Both the position numbers and the translations under genes were made by a program. The notes beneath the pieces are model-generated. The model saw nothing but the letters and a program-made list of their open reading frames with translations, was not told where the DNA came from and ran no database searches. Positions 37,363 through 46,023 of a stretch of DNA of 64,000 bases are shown here, piece after piece. Source of the DNA: UBA5109 sp963975155. GTDB lineage: Bacteria > Pseudomonadota > Gammaproteobacteria > Pseudomonadales > Pseudohongiellaceae. Position 1 is the stretch's first letter; each line of letters begins with the position of its first letter. The stretch covers positions 424,209 to 488,208 of the forward strand of contig CAXBFG010000001.1 in the NCBI GenBank assembly GCA_963975155.1, written 5' to 3'.

Positions 37363-40041
37363 ATGAGAACCCTGGACCCCTCGCTTTTTGATGTAAAAGA
37401 ATTCAAGCAAAGTCTTGCCAAGGCCCGATCGCCAATCAGTTGTTATCGCAAGGCCATCATTGATACCCGCGCCAAGCTGGATGAGCGTTTTAAAAACAAG
37501 GGCAACATTGAAGACATCATTGCCGATTTGACGTGTTTTATTGATGAGCTGCTGAGCATTGCCTGGCAACAATATGACTGGATAGACGATCCCGAAATCA
37601 GTCTATTGGCCGTAGGTGGATATGGTCGCGGAGAGCTTCACCCCTATTCTGATATCGACATACAAATTCTGCTTTCCAAAAATAACCAGAAGAAATATAA
37701 AACCAATATTGAAAAGTTTCTGACTTTTCTTTGGGATATTAATCTCGAAGTCGGACAAAGCGTTCGCACCATTAACGAAAACAAACAACAGGCCGCTAAA
37801 GATATCACCATAGCTACTGCGCTGATGGAATCAAGAACCGTGTATGGCAACCCGGCTTTGCTGGAAAAACTTATCCTGGAAGTTAACAAGAAAAAAATAT
37901 GGGAACCGAAAAAGTTTTTTACCGCCAAGCGCGATGAGCAACGTGCCCGCCATGCAAAATATGATGACATTGAATATGCACTCGAACCCAACCTCAAGGT
38001 TTCGCCAGGAGGGCTGCGCGACATTCAGACAATTGGCTGGATTTCAAAACGCTATTTCGGGGCCTCTGATTTTCAGGAGCTGGTTGAACGGGGCTTTCTC
38101 CAGAAAAATGAATATCAGGATTTAATAAAAGGCAGAAATTTTCTCTGGTCTTTACGCTACGGTCTGCACATGCTTGCAGAACGCAGAGAAGATCGTTTGC
38201 TGTTTGGCCACCAGCGTCAACTGGCTGAAATTTTTTCATACAAGGACGACAACAACAGCCTTGGCATTGAAAAATTAATGAAAGAATATTACCGCAACGT
38301 GCAGACACTCCGTGAATTGAACGATGTTCTGCTGCAGCTTTTCGATGAAGAAATTATTCGCTCTAAAGAAAAAGCAAAAATTCTGACGCTAAACGCCCGT
38401 TTCCAGATTCATAATAATTATATTGAGGCTGTTCATTCACGTGTTTTCAGGCAAACACCCTTCGCCTTGATTGAAATTTTCGTATTACAGGCTCAGGATA
38501 ACAAAATCGAAGGCATCAGGGCGTCGACCATCAGGCTGATCAGGAATGGTCGCCAGTTAATCGATAATGAATTCAGAAAAGATATCCGTAATACCAGCTT
38601 GTTTATGGAGCTTTTGCGCTCTCCCTACAAAATGGTAACGCGTCTCAGGCAAATGAAACGTTATGGCATTCTCGGTGCTTATCTTCCTGAATTCGGCAAC
38701 ATTATCGGCCAGATGCAACATGACCTTTTCCATATTTATTCAGTCGATGATCATACCTTGCAGGTTGTTGAAAACATGCGCCGACTCCGACATCCTGAAG
38801 CAGAGGAAAAATTCCCACTGGCCGCCAGGATTGTAAAAACACTGCCTAAAGTTGAATTACTGTATATCGCAGGACTTTATCACGATATAGCCAAAGGCCG
38901 GGGTGGGGACCATTCAGAACTGGGTGTAAAAGATGCCGAGGCTTTCTGTGTTCGTCATCACCTGGGAAAATGGGATACTGCACTTGTTGCCTGGCTGGTC
39001 AAGAATCATTTGCTGATGTCCAGTATTGCACAGCGCAAGGATATACAGGATGCAGATGTGATAAAAAGTTTTGCTCTGGCTGTCGGTGATCAGACCCGAC
39101 TGGACTATTTATATACTCTGACCGTTGCCGATATCAACGCGACCAATCCAAGTCTCTGGAATGCCTGGCGCGCTTCACTGTTAAGACAACTCTACCAGGT
39201 TACCAAACGCGCCCTGAGTCTTGGTCTGGAAAAAGTCGTCGGGAAAAATTCACGTATCAAGGATAATCAGGCGCAGGCACTCGTCATTCTTGGCGAAAAA
39301 AATATTGACAAGAAACAGGCCATGCTTATTTGGGATAAGCCCAGTGAGGATTATTTCCTCAGAGAAAGTCCTGAAGATATTGCCTGGCACACCATTGCCA
39401 TCGCCAAACATCAGGAAGCCGATGATGCGCCTCTGGTATTGATTAAAAACAGCATGGAACATCAGTACGAAGGGGCAACACAGGTTTTCATCTATACTGA
39501 AAATTCAAATTTTCTGTTTGCCAATATAGCCAACGCCTTCGATCGTTTAAACCTCAACATTCATGACGCCAGACTCTTTAATAATGCTTCCAACAAAGCC
39601 TTGATGACCTTTATGGTGTTGGAAACAGATGGCACGCCGCTAAAGAAAAATTCACCCAGAACAGCAGAGGTTCTGGATATGCTGATCAAGTATGCCTTGC
39701 CACAGGAAAGACAGGCGAAAAATAAACAACATATGCCACGGCAATTACGCCATTTCAATCGGGCCACAGAAGTGAGTTTTACAAATCCCGAGAATTTTCC
39801 TTACTCTATTCTTGAGGTGCTCTGTCCTGACAGGCCTGGGCTGCTTGCCAAAATTGCCAATATTTTTGTTGAAAAAAATATCATTCTTCACAATGCTAAA
39901 ATCACAACCCTTGGTGAGAATGTAGAAGATGTGTTTTTTATTACAGATAATAAAAACAAGTCACTGACCGATAAAAAATTCAGTGATGAATTACAAGCGC
40001 TGATTAAACAAAAACTCGATGCTACTTTAAACGCAGCCTGA
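37363..40041 (+). CDS. glnD: Bifunctional PII uridylyltransferase/uridylyl-removing enzyme
   Basis: GlnD senses glutamine and modifies PII proteins to control nitrogen assimilation. Domains in order: nucleotidyltransferase with GGYGRGELHPYSDID at residues 85-99, a GlnD helical region, an HD domain with the HD pair at about 507-508 (YHDIAKGRGGDHSELG), and two C-terminal ACT domains (about 700-780 and 810-885). It has 892 aa, the usual size. Downstream dapD/dapE follow as in pseudomonads. Confidence 0.97.
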   Translation: MRTLDPSLFDVKEFKQSLAKARSPISCYRKAIIDTRAKLDERFKNKGNIEDIIADLTCFIDELLSIAWQQYDWIDDPEISLLAVGGYGRGELHPYSDIDIQILLSKNNQKKYKTNIEKFLTFLWDINLEVGQSVRTINENKQQAAKDITIATALMESRTVYGNPALLEKLILEVNKKKIWEPKKFFTAKRDEQRARHAKYDDIEYALEPNLKVSPGGLRDIQTIGWISKRYFGASDFQELVERGFLQKNEYQDLIKGRNFLWSLRYGLHMLAERREDRLLFGHQRQLAEIFSYKDDNNSLGIEKLMKEYYRNVQTLRELNDVLLQLFDEEIIRSKEKAKILTLNARFQIHNNYIEAVHSRVFRQTPFALIEIFVLQAQDNKIEGIRASTIRLIRNGRQLIDNEFRKDIRNTSLFMELLRSPYKMVTRLRQMKRYGILGAYLPEFGNIIGQMQHDLFHIYSVDDHTLQVVENMRRLRHPEAEEKFPLAARIVKTLPKVELLYIAGLYHDIAKGRGGDHSELGVKDAEAFCVRHHLGKWDTALVAWLVKNHLLMSSIAQRKDIQDADVIKSFALAVGDQTRLDYLYTLTVADINATNPSLWNAWRASLLRQLYQVTKRALSLGLEKVVGKNSRIKDNQAQALVILGEKNIDKKQAMLIWDKPSEDYFLRESPEDIAWHTIAIAKHQEADDAPLVLIKNSMEHQYEGATQVFIYTENSNFLFANIANAFDRLNLNIHDARLFNNASNKALMTFMVLETDGTPLKKNSPRTAEVLDMLIKYALPQERQAKNKQHMPRQLRHFNRATEVSFTNPENFPYSILEVLCPDRPGLLAKIANIFVEKNIILHNAKITTLGENVEDVFFITDNKNKSLTDKKFSDELQALIKQKLDATLNAA

Positions 40042-40047
40042 TTGAAC

Positions 40048-40389
40048 ATGATAACTCTGTACGGTATTCCAAACTGCGACACTATAAAAAAAGCTCGTGC
40101 ATTTCTGAATCAGCATGCTATTGCCTATGAATTCCATGATTACAAGAAACAAGGCATAGGTGCACCCCTGCTGAAACAATGGTGTCATGAATTTGGATAC
40201 GAAAATGTCCTCAACCGTCGGGGCACTACCTGGCGTAAACTCGATGCCGAGACAAAAGATCAAATCAATGAGGAGTCTGCAATCACGCTAATGCAGGAGC
40301 TTCCCTCGCTCATCAAACGCCCAATACTGGTGAAAGACTCAAAATTTCTGCTTGGATTTAATCAAAGCGAATACGAAAGCCTGTTATAA
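40048..40389 (+). CDS. ArsC/Spx-family thioredoxin-fold protein (YffB-like)
   Basis: This small thioredoxin-fold protein of 113 aa starts ITLYGIPNCDTIKKARAFL, with a single Cys at the arsenate-reductase-like position and the conserved NRRGTTWR and RPILV segments. YffB-type proteins are glutathione-dependent reductase-like, with no proven physiological role. The ATG at 40048 is preferred over a TTG at 40042. It begins 6 bases after the glnD stop. The same gene sits beside dapD in many Gammaproteobacteria. Confidence 0.9.
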   Translation: MITLYGIPNCDTIKKARAFLNQHAIAYEFHDYKKQGIGAPLLKQWCHEFGYENVLNRRGTTWRKLDAETKDQINEESAITLMQELPSLIKRPILVKDSKFLLGFNQSEYESLL

Positions 40390-40420
40390 TGCCGCCTGCT
40401 TTAATTGACGCGGATAAACT

Positions 40421-41452
40421 ATGAATTTATACAGCCTAGCTTTTGGCACAGGAAGCAAAGACTCAGCCGGCAACTGGCTAGAAGTATATTACCCTGCCCC
40501 TCTGCTTAACCCCGACACTACAACCCTGCAAGCAATTCTGGGAAGCCTGAATTATGCAGGAGGCAATGTGACGCTTGAACTGGATTCGCATCAGCTTAAT
40601 CAAATGCTGGATAATTTTGGAGCCACTCAAAATCAACAACAAATTGATTTACTTTCGAATCTGCTGTTAAGCAAAAAAAACTTGCTGTTGTGCTTGCTGG
40701 AAACTGACAGCAAACCCGAATCCACGCCAGAGGTCTATCTGAAACTGCACCTTCTTTCACATCGTCTGGTTAAACCACATAGTGTAAATCTGGAAGGCAT
40801 GTTTGGAATTTTACCAAATGTTGCCTGGACCAGTGAGGGTCCGATTGCGATCAGTGAATTACCTGCTCGCCAGCAACAAGCCCGTTTGCAGGGACATAAC
40901 TTATCCGTCAATTCAGTCGATAAATTTCCGAAAATGACGGATTATGTAGTTCCTTCTGGTGTCAGAATCGCCGATGCCTCTCGCGTCCGTCTGGGTGCCT
41001 ATCTGGGTGAAGGCACGACTATCATGCACGAAGGTTTTGTGAATTTTAATGCCGGTTCCGAAGGTGAGGCCATGATTGAAGGCCGCATCAGCGCCGGTGT
41101 TTTTGTTGGCAAAGGCAGTGATTTGGGTGGCGGCTGCAGTATATTGGGAACTCTTTCCGGCGGCAATAAAGCAGTCATTTCCATCGGCGAAAACTGCCTG
41201 ATCGGAGCCAACGCAGGACTAGGTATCTCGCTGGGTAATGCCTGTACTATAGAAGCTGGACTTTATCTGACCGCAGGCACCAAAGTCTCTGTCCTGGACA
41301 AAGAACTTCAGCTTGTTGAGGTAGTTAAAGCCCGAGATCTGTCCGGAAAAAGCAACATGTTGTTCCGACGCAATTCCACCAGCGGAGCTGTGGAGTGTCT
41401 GACCAGGCTAAGCGGTATTGAACTAAATTCGGAACTCCACGCACATAACTAA
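40421..41452 (+). CDS. dapD: 2,3,4,5-tetrahydropyridine-2,6-dicarboxylate N-succinyltransferase
   Basis: DapD succinylates tetrahydrodipicolinate in the lysine/meso-diaminopimelate pathway. It is the long, Pseudomonas-type form (343 aa) with an N-terminal domain and a left-handed beta-helix of hexapeptides, containing RLGAYLGEGTTIMHEGFVN and GRISAGVFVGKGSDLGGG. It forms an apparent operon with dapE, 19 bases downstream. Confidence 0.95.
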   Translation: MNLYSLAFGTGSKDSAGNWLEVYYPAPLLNPDTTTLQAILGSLNYAGGNVTLELDSHQLNQMLDNFGATQNQQQIDLLSNLLLSKKNLLLCLLETDSKPESTPEVYLKLHLLSHRLVKPHSVNLEGMFGILPNVAWTSEGPIAISELPARQQQARLQGHNLSVNSVDKFPKMTDYVVPSGVRIADASRVRLGAYLGEGTTIMHEGFVNFNAGSEGEAMIEGRISAGVFVGKGSDLGGGCSILGTLSGGNKAVISIGENCLIGANAGLGISLGNACTIEAGLYLTAGTKVSVLDKELQLVEVVKARDLSGKSNMLFRRNSTSGAVECLTRLSGIELNSELHAHN

Positions 41453-41471
41453 GCTACATTCAGGGCCAGGT

Positions 41472-42599
41472 ATGTCTTCTACCGTTGATCTATGCAGTGA
41501 ATTAATCAGCCGTGCTTCGGTCAGCCCTGATGACCGAGGTTGTCAGGAACTGTTAAGTGCGCGTCTGCAAACATTAGGCTTTACTATTGAGTCCATGCCC
41601 TTTGGTGATGTTAAAAATTTATGGGCCAGACGAGGCAGTGCAGCACCCCTGTTCTGTTTTGCAGGACATACCGACGTTGTACCAGCAGGCAATCCTGACA
41701 ATTGGGATTCTGATCCCTTCACACCAACAATACGAGACGGTCTTCTTTTTGGCCGAGGCAGTGCTGATATGAAAGGCAGCCTGGCCGCCATGATCACCGC
41801 CTGTGAAAACTTTCTTGCCGATCATCCTGATCATCCGGGCTCTATTGCCTTTTTAATTACCAGCGATGAAGAAAGTGCGGCTATCAACGGTACCGTCAAG
41901 GTTGTTGAAGTATTACAAAACAGAAATGAGCAGATTGATTACTGCATTGTTGGCGAACCTTCCAGTCACAAAGTACTCGGTGATACGGCCAGAAACGGCA
42001 GACGCGGTTCTTTAAATGGAAGCTTGAAAGTGCTTGGCAAGGAAGGTCATGTCGCCTATCCGGAACTGGCTGTTAATCCCATCCACGCCTTTCTGCCTGC
42101 ATTGGCTGAGTTAAGTCAGATAGAGTGGGATCAGGGCAATGATTATTTCCCCGCTACCAGTCTGCAGATTTCCAACATTCATGCCGGACAGGGAACCAAT
42201 AATGTTGTTCCTGGTGAGATGGCTGTCTTGTTTAATTTTCGTTTCTCCACTGAAGTCAGCGCTGAGGAATTGATAGCACAAACCGAAACCATTTTTGATT
42301 ATTATCATGAAAACTATGAAATTAACTGGCAGCTATCCGGCAATCCCTTTATTACCGAAGCCGGTGTGCTTACCGATGCCGTGCTGAAAAGTGTTGCTGC
42401 TGTAAATGGCGCCACTTGTAACTTGTCTACTGGGGGTGGCACCAGCGATGGGCGTTTTATTGCGCCAAGCGGTGCACAGGTAGTGGAGCTCGGCCCTTGC
42501 AACGCCAGTATTCATAAAAATAATGAACATGTTGCCGTGGCAGATCTGGATCAGCTTGCATTGATGTATGAAAAAATTCTGCAGGAAATTCTGCTTTAG
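41472..42599 (+). CDS. dapE: Succinyl-diaminopimelate desuccinylase
   Basis: DapE releases LL-diaminopimelate from its succinyl form. It is an M20-family di-zinc hydrolase of 375 aa with zinc ligands in FAGHTDVVPAG, GRGSADMKGS, and the catalytic Glu in TSDEESAAINGT; the STGGGTSDGRFI and GPCNASIHKNNE motifs are specific to DapE. The stop overlaps the convergent rsmJ stop by four bases. Confidence 0.97.
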   Translation: MSSTVDLCSELISRASVSPDDRGCQELLSARLQTLGFTIESMPFGDVKNLWARRGSAAPLFCFAGHTDVVPAGNPDNWDSDPFTPTIRDGLLFGRGSADMKGSLAAMITACENFLADHPDHPGSIAFLITSDEESAAINGTVKVVEVLQNRNEQIDYCIVGEPSSHKVLGDTARNGRRGSLNGSLKVLGKEGHVAYPELAVNPIHAFLPALAELSQIEWDQGNDYFPATSLQISNIHAGQGTNNVVPGEMAVLFNFRFSTEVSAEELIAQTETIFDYYHENYEINWQLSGNPFITEAGVLTDAVLKSVAAVNGATCNLSTGGGTSDGRFIAPSGAQVVELGPCNASIHKNNEHVAVADLDQLALMYEKILQEILL

Positions 42600-43393
42600 A
42601 CAAAGACTTCGAAATGCGCCGACTTGCCCGGCACAATAAAACTCGGTTTTAACTCAGCTGCAAGACCTTTATTTATCTTGCTGCCAGCACTGCCCGGCTT
42701 TTTGACTACCACCCGATGCCGCGCACAGGCCTGGGCAGCTGTGATCAGTTTGTCAGTATCTTCAGCAAAACCTAATACTTCCTGTAACAGCAGCATGGCT
42801 TTTTTGACGCTCGCGCTTTTATTTCGAGGCGGAAACATCGGGTCAAGATAAATCACATCGGGCCTGGGTTTTAATCCATTTTGAATAGCCAGAAACCAGT
42901 CATCAGCACTGGTATGATGCAGCTCCATACCAGCAATAATCGCTTTAATATCTGCAGAGTCAGATTGTTCTGCACGCTGCAAACCATCCGCCAGCAAACT
43001 GTAAATGAGTGCTGACTGTTCCAGTAAGGTGACACGGCAACCCAAACTGGCAAGAATAAAAGCATCCCTGCCCAAGCCTGCTGTGGCATCGAGAACCTGC
43101 ATGGCTTCGTGTTTATTCAGACCGACAGCCTTGGCGAGTCCCTGGTTTTTCCCGGAAGTCTTCAGACGATAGAGTAGCGCCGGATCAAGAAAGTCTACCC
43201 ATAGTGGATAGCTGTGCTTTTCACCAAGCCTGGCTTGCAGCCTTTGCAGTGACAATCCCTTTGAATCCAGTTTGAGCAGGTGGCTATAACCTGATTCTGG
43301 CGGCCTCTCAACGACATCCAGTTGCAAGGTCTGCTGCAAAACCCGCACATCACTGGGGTCAGCATCGATTGCACAATAAAAAGCAATATTCAT
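42596..43393 (-). CDS. rsmJ: 16S rRNA (guanine(1516)-N(2))-methyltransferase RsmJ
   Basis: RsmJ methylates G1516 of 16S rRNA. The SAM motif VLDATAGLGRDAFILASLG and the catalytic segment YLDPMFPPRNKSASVKKAM are intact. It has 265 aa. It is convergent with dapE and divergent from the GntR-PurM gene, sharing a 74-base promoter region. Confidence 0.94.
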   Translation of the reverse strand: MNIAFYCAIDADPSDVRVLQQTLQLDVVERPPESGYSHLLKLDSKGLSLQRLQARLGEKHSYPLWVDFLDPALLYRLKTSGKNQGLAKAVGLNKHEAMQVLDATAGLGRDAFILASLGCRVTLLEQSALIYSLLADGLQRAEQSDSADIKAIIAGMELHHTSADDWFLAIQNGLKPRPDVIYLDPMFPPRNKSASVKKAMLLLQEVLGFAEDTDKLITAAQACARHRVVVKKPGSAGSKINKGLAAELKPSFIVPGKSAHFEVFV

Positions 43394-43412
43394 TGAGCCA
43401 GGCTCCTAGTAT

Positions 43413-43452
43413 CTGTATCATCATTGTGATACAGATTCCCTCAGGTTAAATA
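43413..43452 (+). promoter_or_regulatory. Palindromic operator and putative promoter of the GntR-PurM gene
   Basis: A perfect inverted repeat with arms CTGTATCA (43413-43420) and TGATACAG (43427-43434) and a 6-base spacer lies 33 bases before the start codon. A plausible -35 (TTGTGA, 43424-43429) overlaps the right arm, with a -10 (TAAATA, 43447-43452) after 17 bases. GntR-family proteins bind such dyads, so autoregulation is likely (inference). It could also act on divergent rsmJ. Confidence 0.6.
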
Positions 43453-43467
43453 CGGTCACAAAGTAAA

Positions 43468-44889
43468 ATGAAACTAGAACTAGTCCTGGACAGCAGCAAT
43501 ACCAGCCCTATTTTTCAACAAATCATCGATCAGGTGCATTTCAAGATTAACACAGAGGAGCTGCAACCCGGCGACAAATTACCCAGCATACGCAGCCTCG
43601 CCGAAGACTATGGTCTGGCAGCCAATACCGTTGTCAAGGCCTTCCGCCAGCTGGAGTTCCGTGGCTTGATTCAGGCCCAGGATCGCAGCGGATATATCGT
43701 TGCCAGTCCCGATGCCAGCATCGGTCGTTATCAGGCGCGTGGTGTATCTTCTGATAAAACGGAAGTCCATAAGGTGGTAGATAAAATGGATCACGGTTTG
43801 TTTCCAAATGCATTTTGTAAAATAACTGAGGACTATCTGACCGGTAATCCAGAACATTGTAATGTGATCCATGCCGATGGCAGTGGCACTAAGTCTATCA
43901 TTGCCTATCTGAGCTATAAGGAAACCGGCAACCCCCAGGTGTTTCAGGGTATTTCACAGGATTCTATTGTGATGAATCTGGATGACCTGCTCTGTATTGG
44001 GGTCAATGGCCGGATACTGCTCTCCAACACCATTAACCGCAATGCCCTGAATTGTCCGGGCGAAGTTGTTGCTGCCCTTATTGAAGGTAGTGAAGCTTTT
44101 ATGGCTACCTTGCGTGAATTTGGTGTGAAAATTTACAGTGGCGGCGGCGAAACCGCCGATGTTGGCGATTTAACCGGCACCCTGGTGGTTGACAGTTGTG
44201 CCGTCGCAGTCATGAAGAAAAAAGACATCATCAGTGGTGATCAAATCAAGGCTGGCTTGTCTATCGTCGGCCTGTCATCCACCGGACAAAGCTCCTATGA
44301 AAGTCATGTAAACAGTGGCATTGGCAGTAATGGTTTAACCAGTGCCCGGCATGACATGCTGTGTTCCTATTATGCCGAAAAATATCCCGAATCCTTTGAT
44401 GCCAATGTTTCCAGTGATCTGGTTTACTGCGGACCTTACAAGCTTGAAGACCCATTGCCGGAATCGGAAATGACTGTCGGAGAAGCCATTCTGAGTCCTA
44501 CCAGAACCTATGCCCCTGTCATTTATAAAATTCTCGAAGAACATCCGGGTTTGATTCAGGGCCTGATCCACTGTTCCGGAGGCGCACAGACCAAGTGCCT
44601 GAAATTTGCCTCCAAGGTCCATTTTATAAAAGATAATCTATTCCCTGCTGCGCCGGTTTTTAAAGCCATACAGGCAGCATCCAATACCCCATGGAAAGAG
44701 ATGTACAAGGTTTTTAATATGGGCCATCGTATGGAGATCTACTGCCTGCCTGAACACGCACAGACCGTTATCGATATCAGCAAGAGCTTTAACATAGATG
44801 CACAGGTAATCGGGCACACAGAAAGCAACGAGGATGGCAACAAACTCAGTCTGTGTCATGAACAGGAGGTTTTTGAATATCTTCCATAG
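43468..44889 (+). CDS. Fusion of GntR/YtrA-type DNA-binding domain and PurM (AIR synthase)
   Basis: Residues about 7-80 form a GntR-type winged helix (PIFQQIIDQVHFKI, PGDKLPSIRSLAEDYGLAAN, GYIV). From about residue 87 a complete PurM-like phosphoribosylformylglycinamidine cyclo-ligase follows, starting GRYQARGVSSDKTEVHKVV. Nucleotide and substrate motifs are kept: HADGSGTK (about 135-142), GGGETADVGD (226-234), ILSPTRTYAP, HCSGGAQTK and EMYKVFNMGHRM. The enzyme part looks more like the Bacteroidetes PurM type than the E. coli one (from memory). It may be an enzyme that regulates its own gene, or a purine-intermediate sensor. No strong ribosome site is seen. Whether a separate purM exists lies outside the window. 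Confidence 0.88.
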   Translation: MKLELVLDSSNTSPIFQQIIDQVHFKINTEELQPGDKLPSIRSLAEDYGLAANTVVKAFRQLEFRGLIQAQDRSGYIVASPDASIGRYQARGVSSDKTEVHKVVDKMDHGLFPNAFCKITEDYLTGNPEHCNVIHADGSGTKSIIAYLSYKETGNPQVFQGISQDSIVMNLDDLLCIGVNGRILLSNTINRNALNCPGEVVAALIEGSEAFMATLREFGVKIYSGGGETADVGDLTGTLVVDSCAVAVMKKKDIISGDQIKAGLSIVGLSSTGQSSYESHVNSGIGSNGLTSARHDMLCSYYAEKYPESFDANVSSDLVYCGPYKLEDPLPESEMTVGEAILSPTRTYAPVIYKILEEHPGLIQGLIHCSGGAQTKCLKFASKVHFIKDNLFPAAPVFKAIQAASNTPWKEMYKVFNMGHRMEIYCLPEHAQTVIDISKSFNIDAQVIGHTESNEDGNKLSLCHEQEVFEYLP

Positions 44890-44987
44890 TTAATTCATCT
44901 TTGCAGATATACTCTGGGCCAACAAATCTGGCACCATTAAAACCATATGCTTTGTCTTTTATACCTACTGTTTAACGATGGAGTCAC

Positions 44988-45995
44988 ATGAAATTATTCA
45001 CCATAATTCTACTTCAGCTCATCCTCAGTTTTGTCTGGATCGCTAATGTTTCGGCGCAAACAGCCGCTCCGCAAAGAAGCATAAGCGACCTTGGCGATGG
45101 CTTATATCAGGTCAATACCGGTCCCGGTGTCGCTCCCGTTTTTGCTTTTCTGGTAACAGATGATGGCATTCTCATCGTCGATCCGCCCAATCCGGACAGC
45201 GCACAGTGGTTAAAAGAAGAGCTTGCTCTGCGCTTTCCAGGCCATGAAGTTGTCTATGTGGTGGAAAGCCATTATCACTGGGATCACACTCGTGGCTCCA
45301 CAACCTTTGCAGATACCGCCACCTTTATTGGCCATGCAAACATGCTGCGCAACCTCGATGCATCGATAGCCGATGCACCTCCCCCAGGTAATACACGCGA
45401 CACAAACAACGACGGTCTTTTATCCAGAGATGAAGCTCTAACCGGCACCCTGGCCAATTTTGATGCCATGGACAGCAATGCTGATAATTTCCTGACTCAG
45501 GCAGAACTGCTGGCTGATACCGTGCGGCCGGATATTGTCTTTTCCGACCGGCTGGAACTGAATCTGGGTGGTAAACGGGTTGTACTACTGTGGGCTCAAA
45601 ATCGTCACAGCAGTGATCTGATCGATATTTATTTTCCTGATCATGGCGTCTTGCTGGCCAGTGATTATGTATGGATAAACAGAATGTGCTGCAATTTCCA
45701 GTTTGATCAACGACCACTTAGCACCTGGATTGAATCGATCAGAGATCTGGAGGCCCTGGATTTTGATATTCTGCTTAACAGTCACTTTGCTTCCGGCAAT
45801 AAGCAGGACCTGATTAACTTCCGCCGCTGGCTGGAGGATTTGCGAACAGTTGTTTCAGCGGGTATTGCCGAGGGTTTATCTTTGGAAGCTATCCAGGCAT
45901 CTGCTGATCTTACGCAGTATTCAGACTGGACGGGGTATGACAATCAACTGGATGCGATTATTGAATCGGCTTATGGCAGCCTGATGCTGGAATAA
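44988..45995 (+). CDS. Secreted metallo-beta-lactamase-fold hydrolase with inserted EF-hand pair
   Basis: A signal peptide (to about residue 23, VSAQ) precedes a metallo-beta-lactamase fold with HYHWDH at 95-100, further likely zinc ligands His207, Asp226 and His266. Between the first zinc motif and His207 lie two 12-residue EF-hand loops, 138-149 and 162-173, both with Asp/Asn/Asp at positions 1/3/5 and Glu at 12. The family includes beta-lactamases and many other hydrolases, so substrate cannot be named. A GGAG site precedes the ATG. It follows the GntR-PurM gene by 98 bases and is convergent with a LysR gene. Confidence 0.85.
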   Translation: MKLFTIILLQLILSFVWIANVSAQTAAPQRSISDLGDGLYQVNTGPGVAPVFAFLVTDDGILIVDPPNPDSAQWLKEELALRFPGHEVVYVVESHYHWDHTRGSTTFADTATFIGHANMLRNLDASIADAPPPGNTRDTNNDGLLSRDEALTGTLANFDAMDSNADNFLTQAELLADTVRPDIVFSDRLELNLGGKRVVLLWAQNRHSSDLIDIYFPDHGVLLASDYVWINRMCCNFQFDQRPLSTWIESIRDLEALDFDILLNSHFASGNKQDLINFRRWLEDLRTVVSAGIAEGLSLEAIQASADLTQYSDWTGYDNQLDAIIESAYGSLMLE

Positions 45996-46023
45996 AATCG
46001 CTTAAGCAGGTAAGGACATCAAT

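Noticed and set aside
43468..44889. Possibility that the GntR and PurM parts are two genes or an assembly join
   Set aside because: The frame is continuous, with no in-frame stop and no internal ribosome site with ATG at the junction near residues 80-90.
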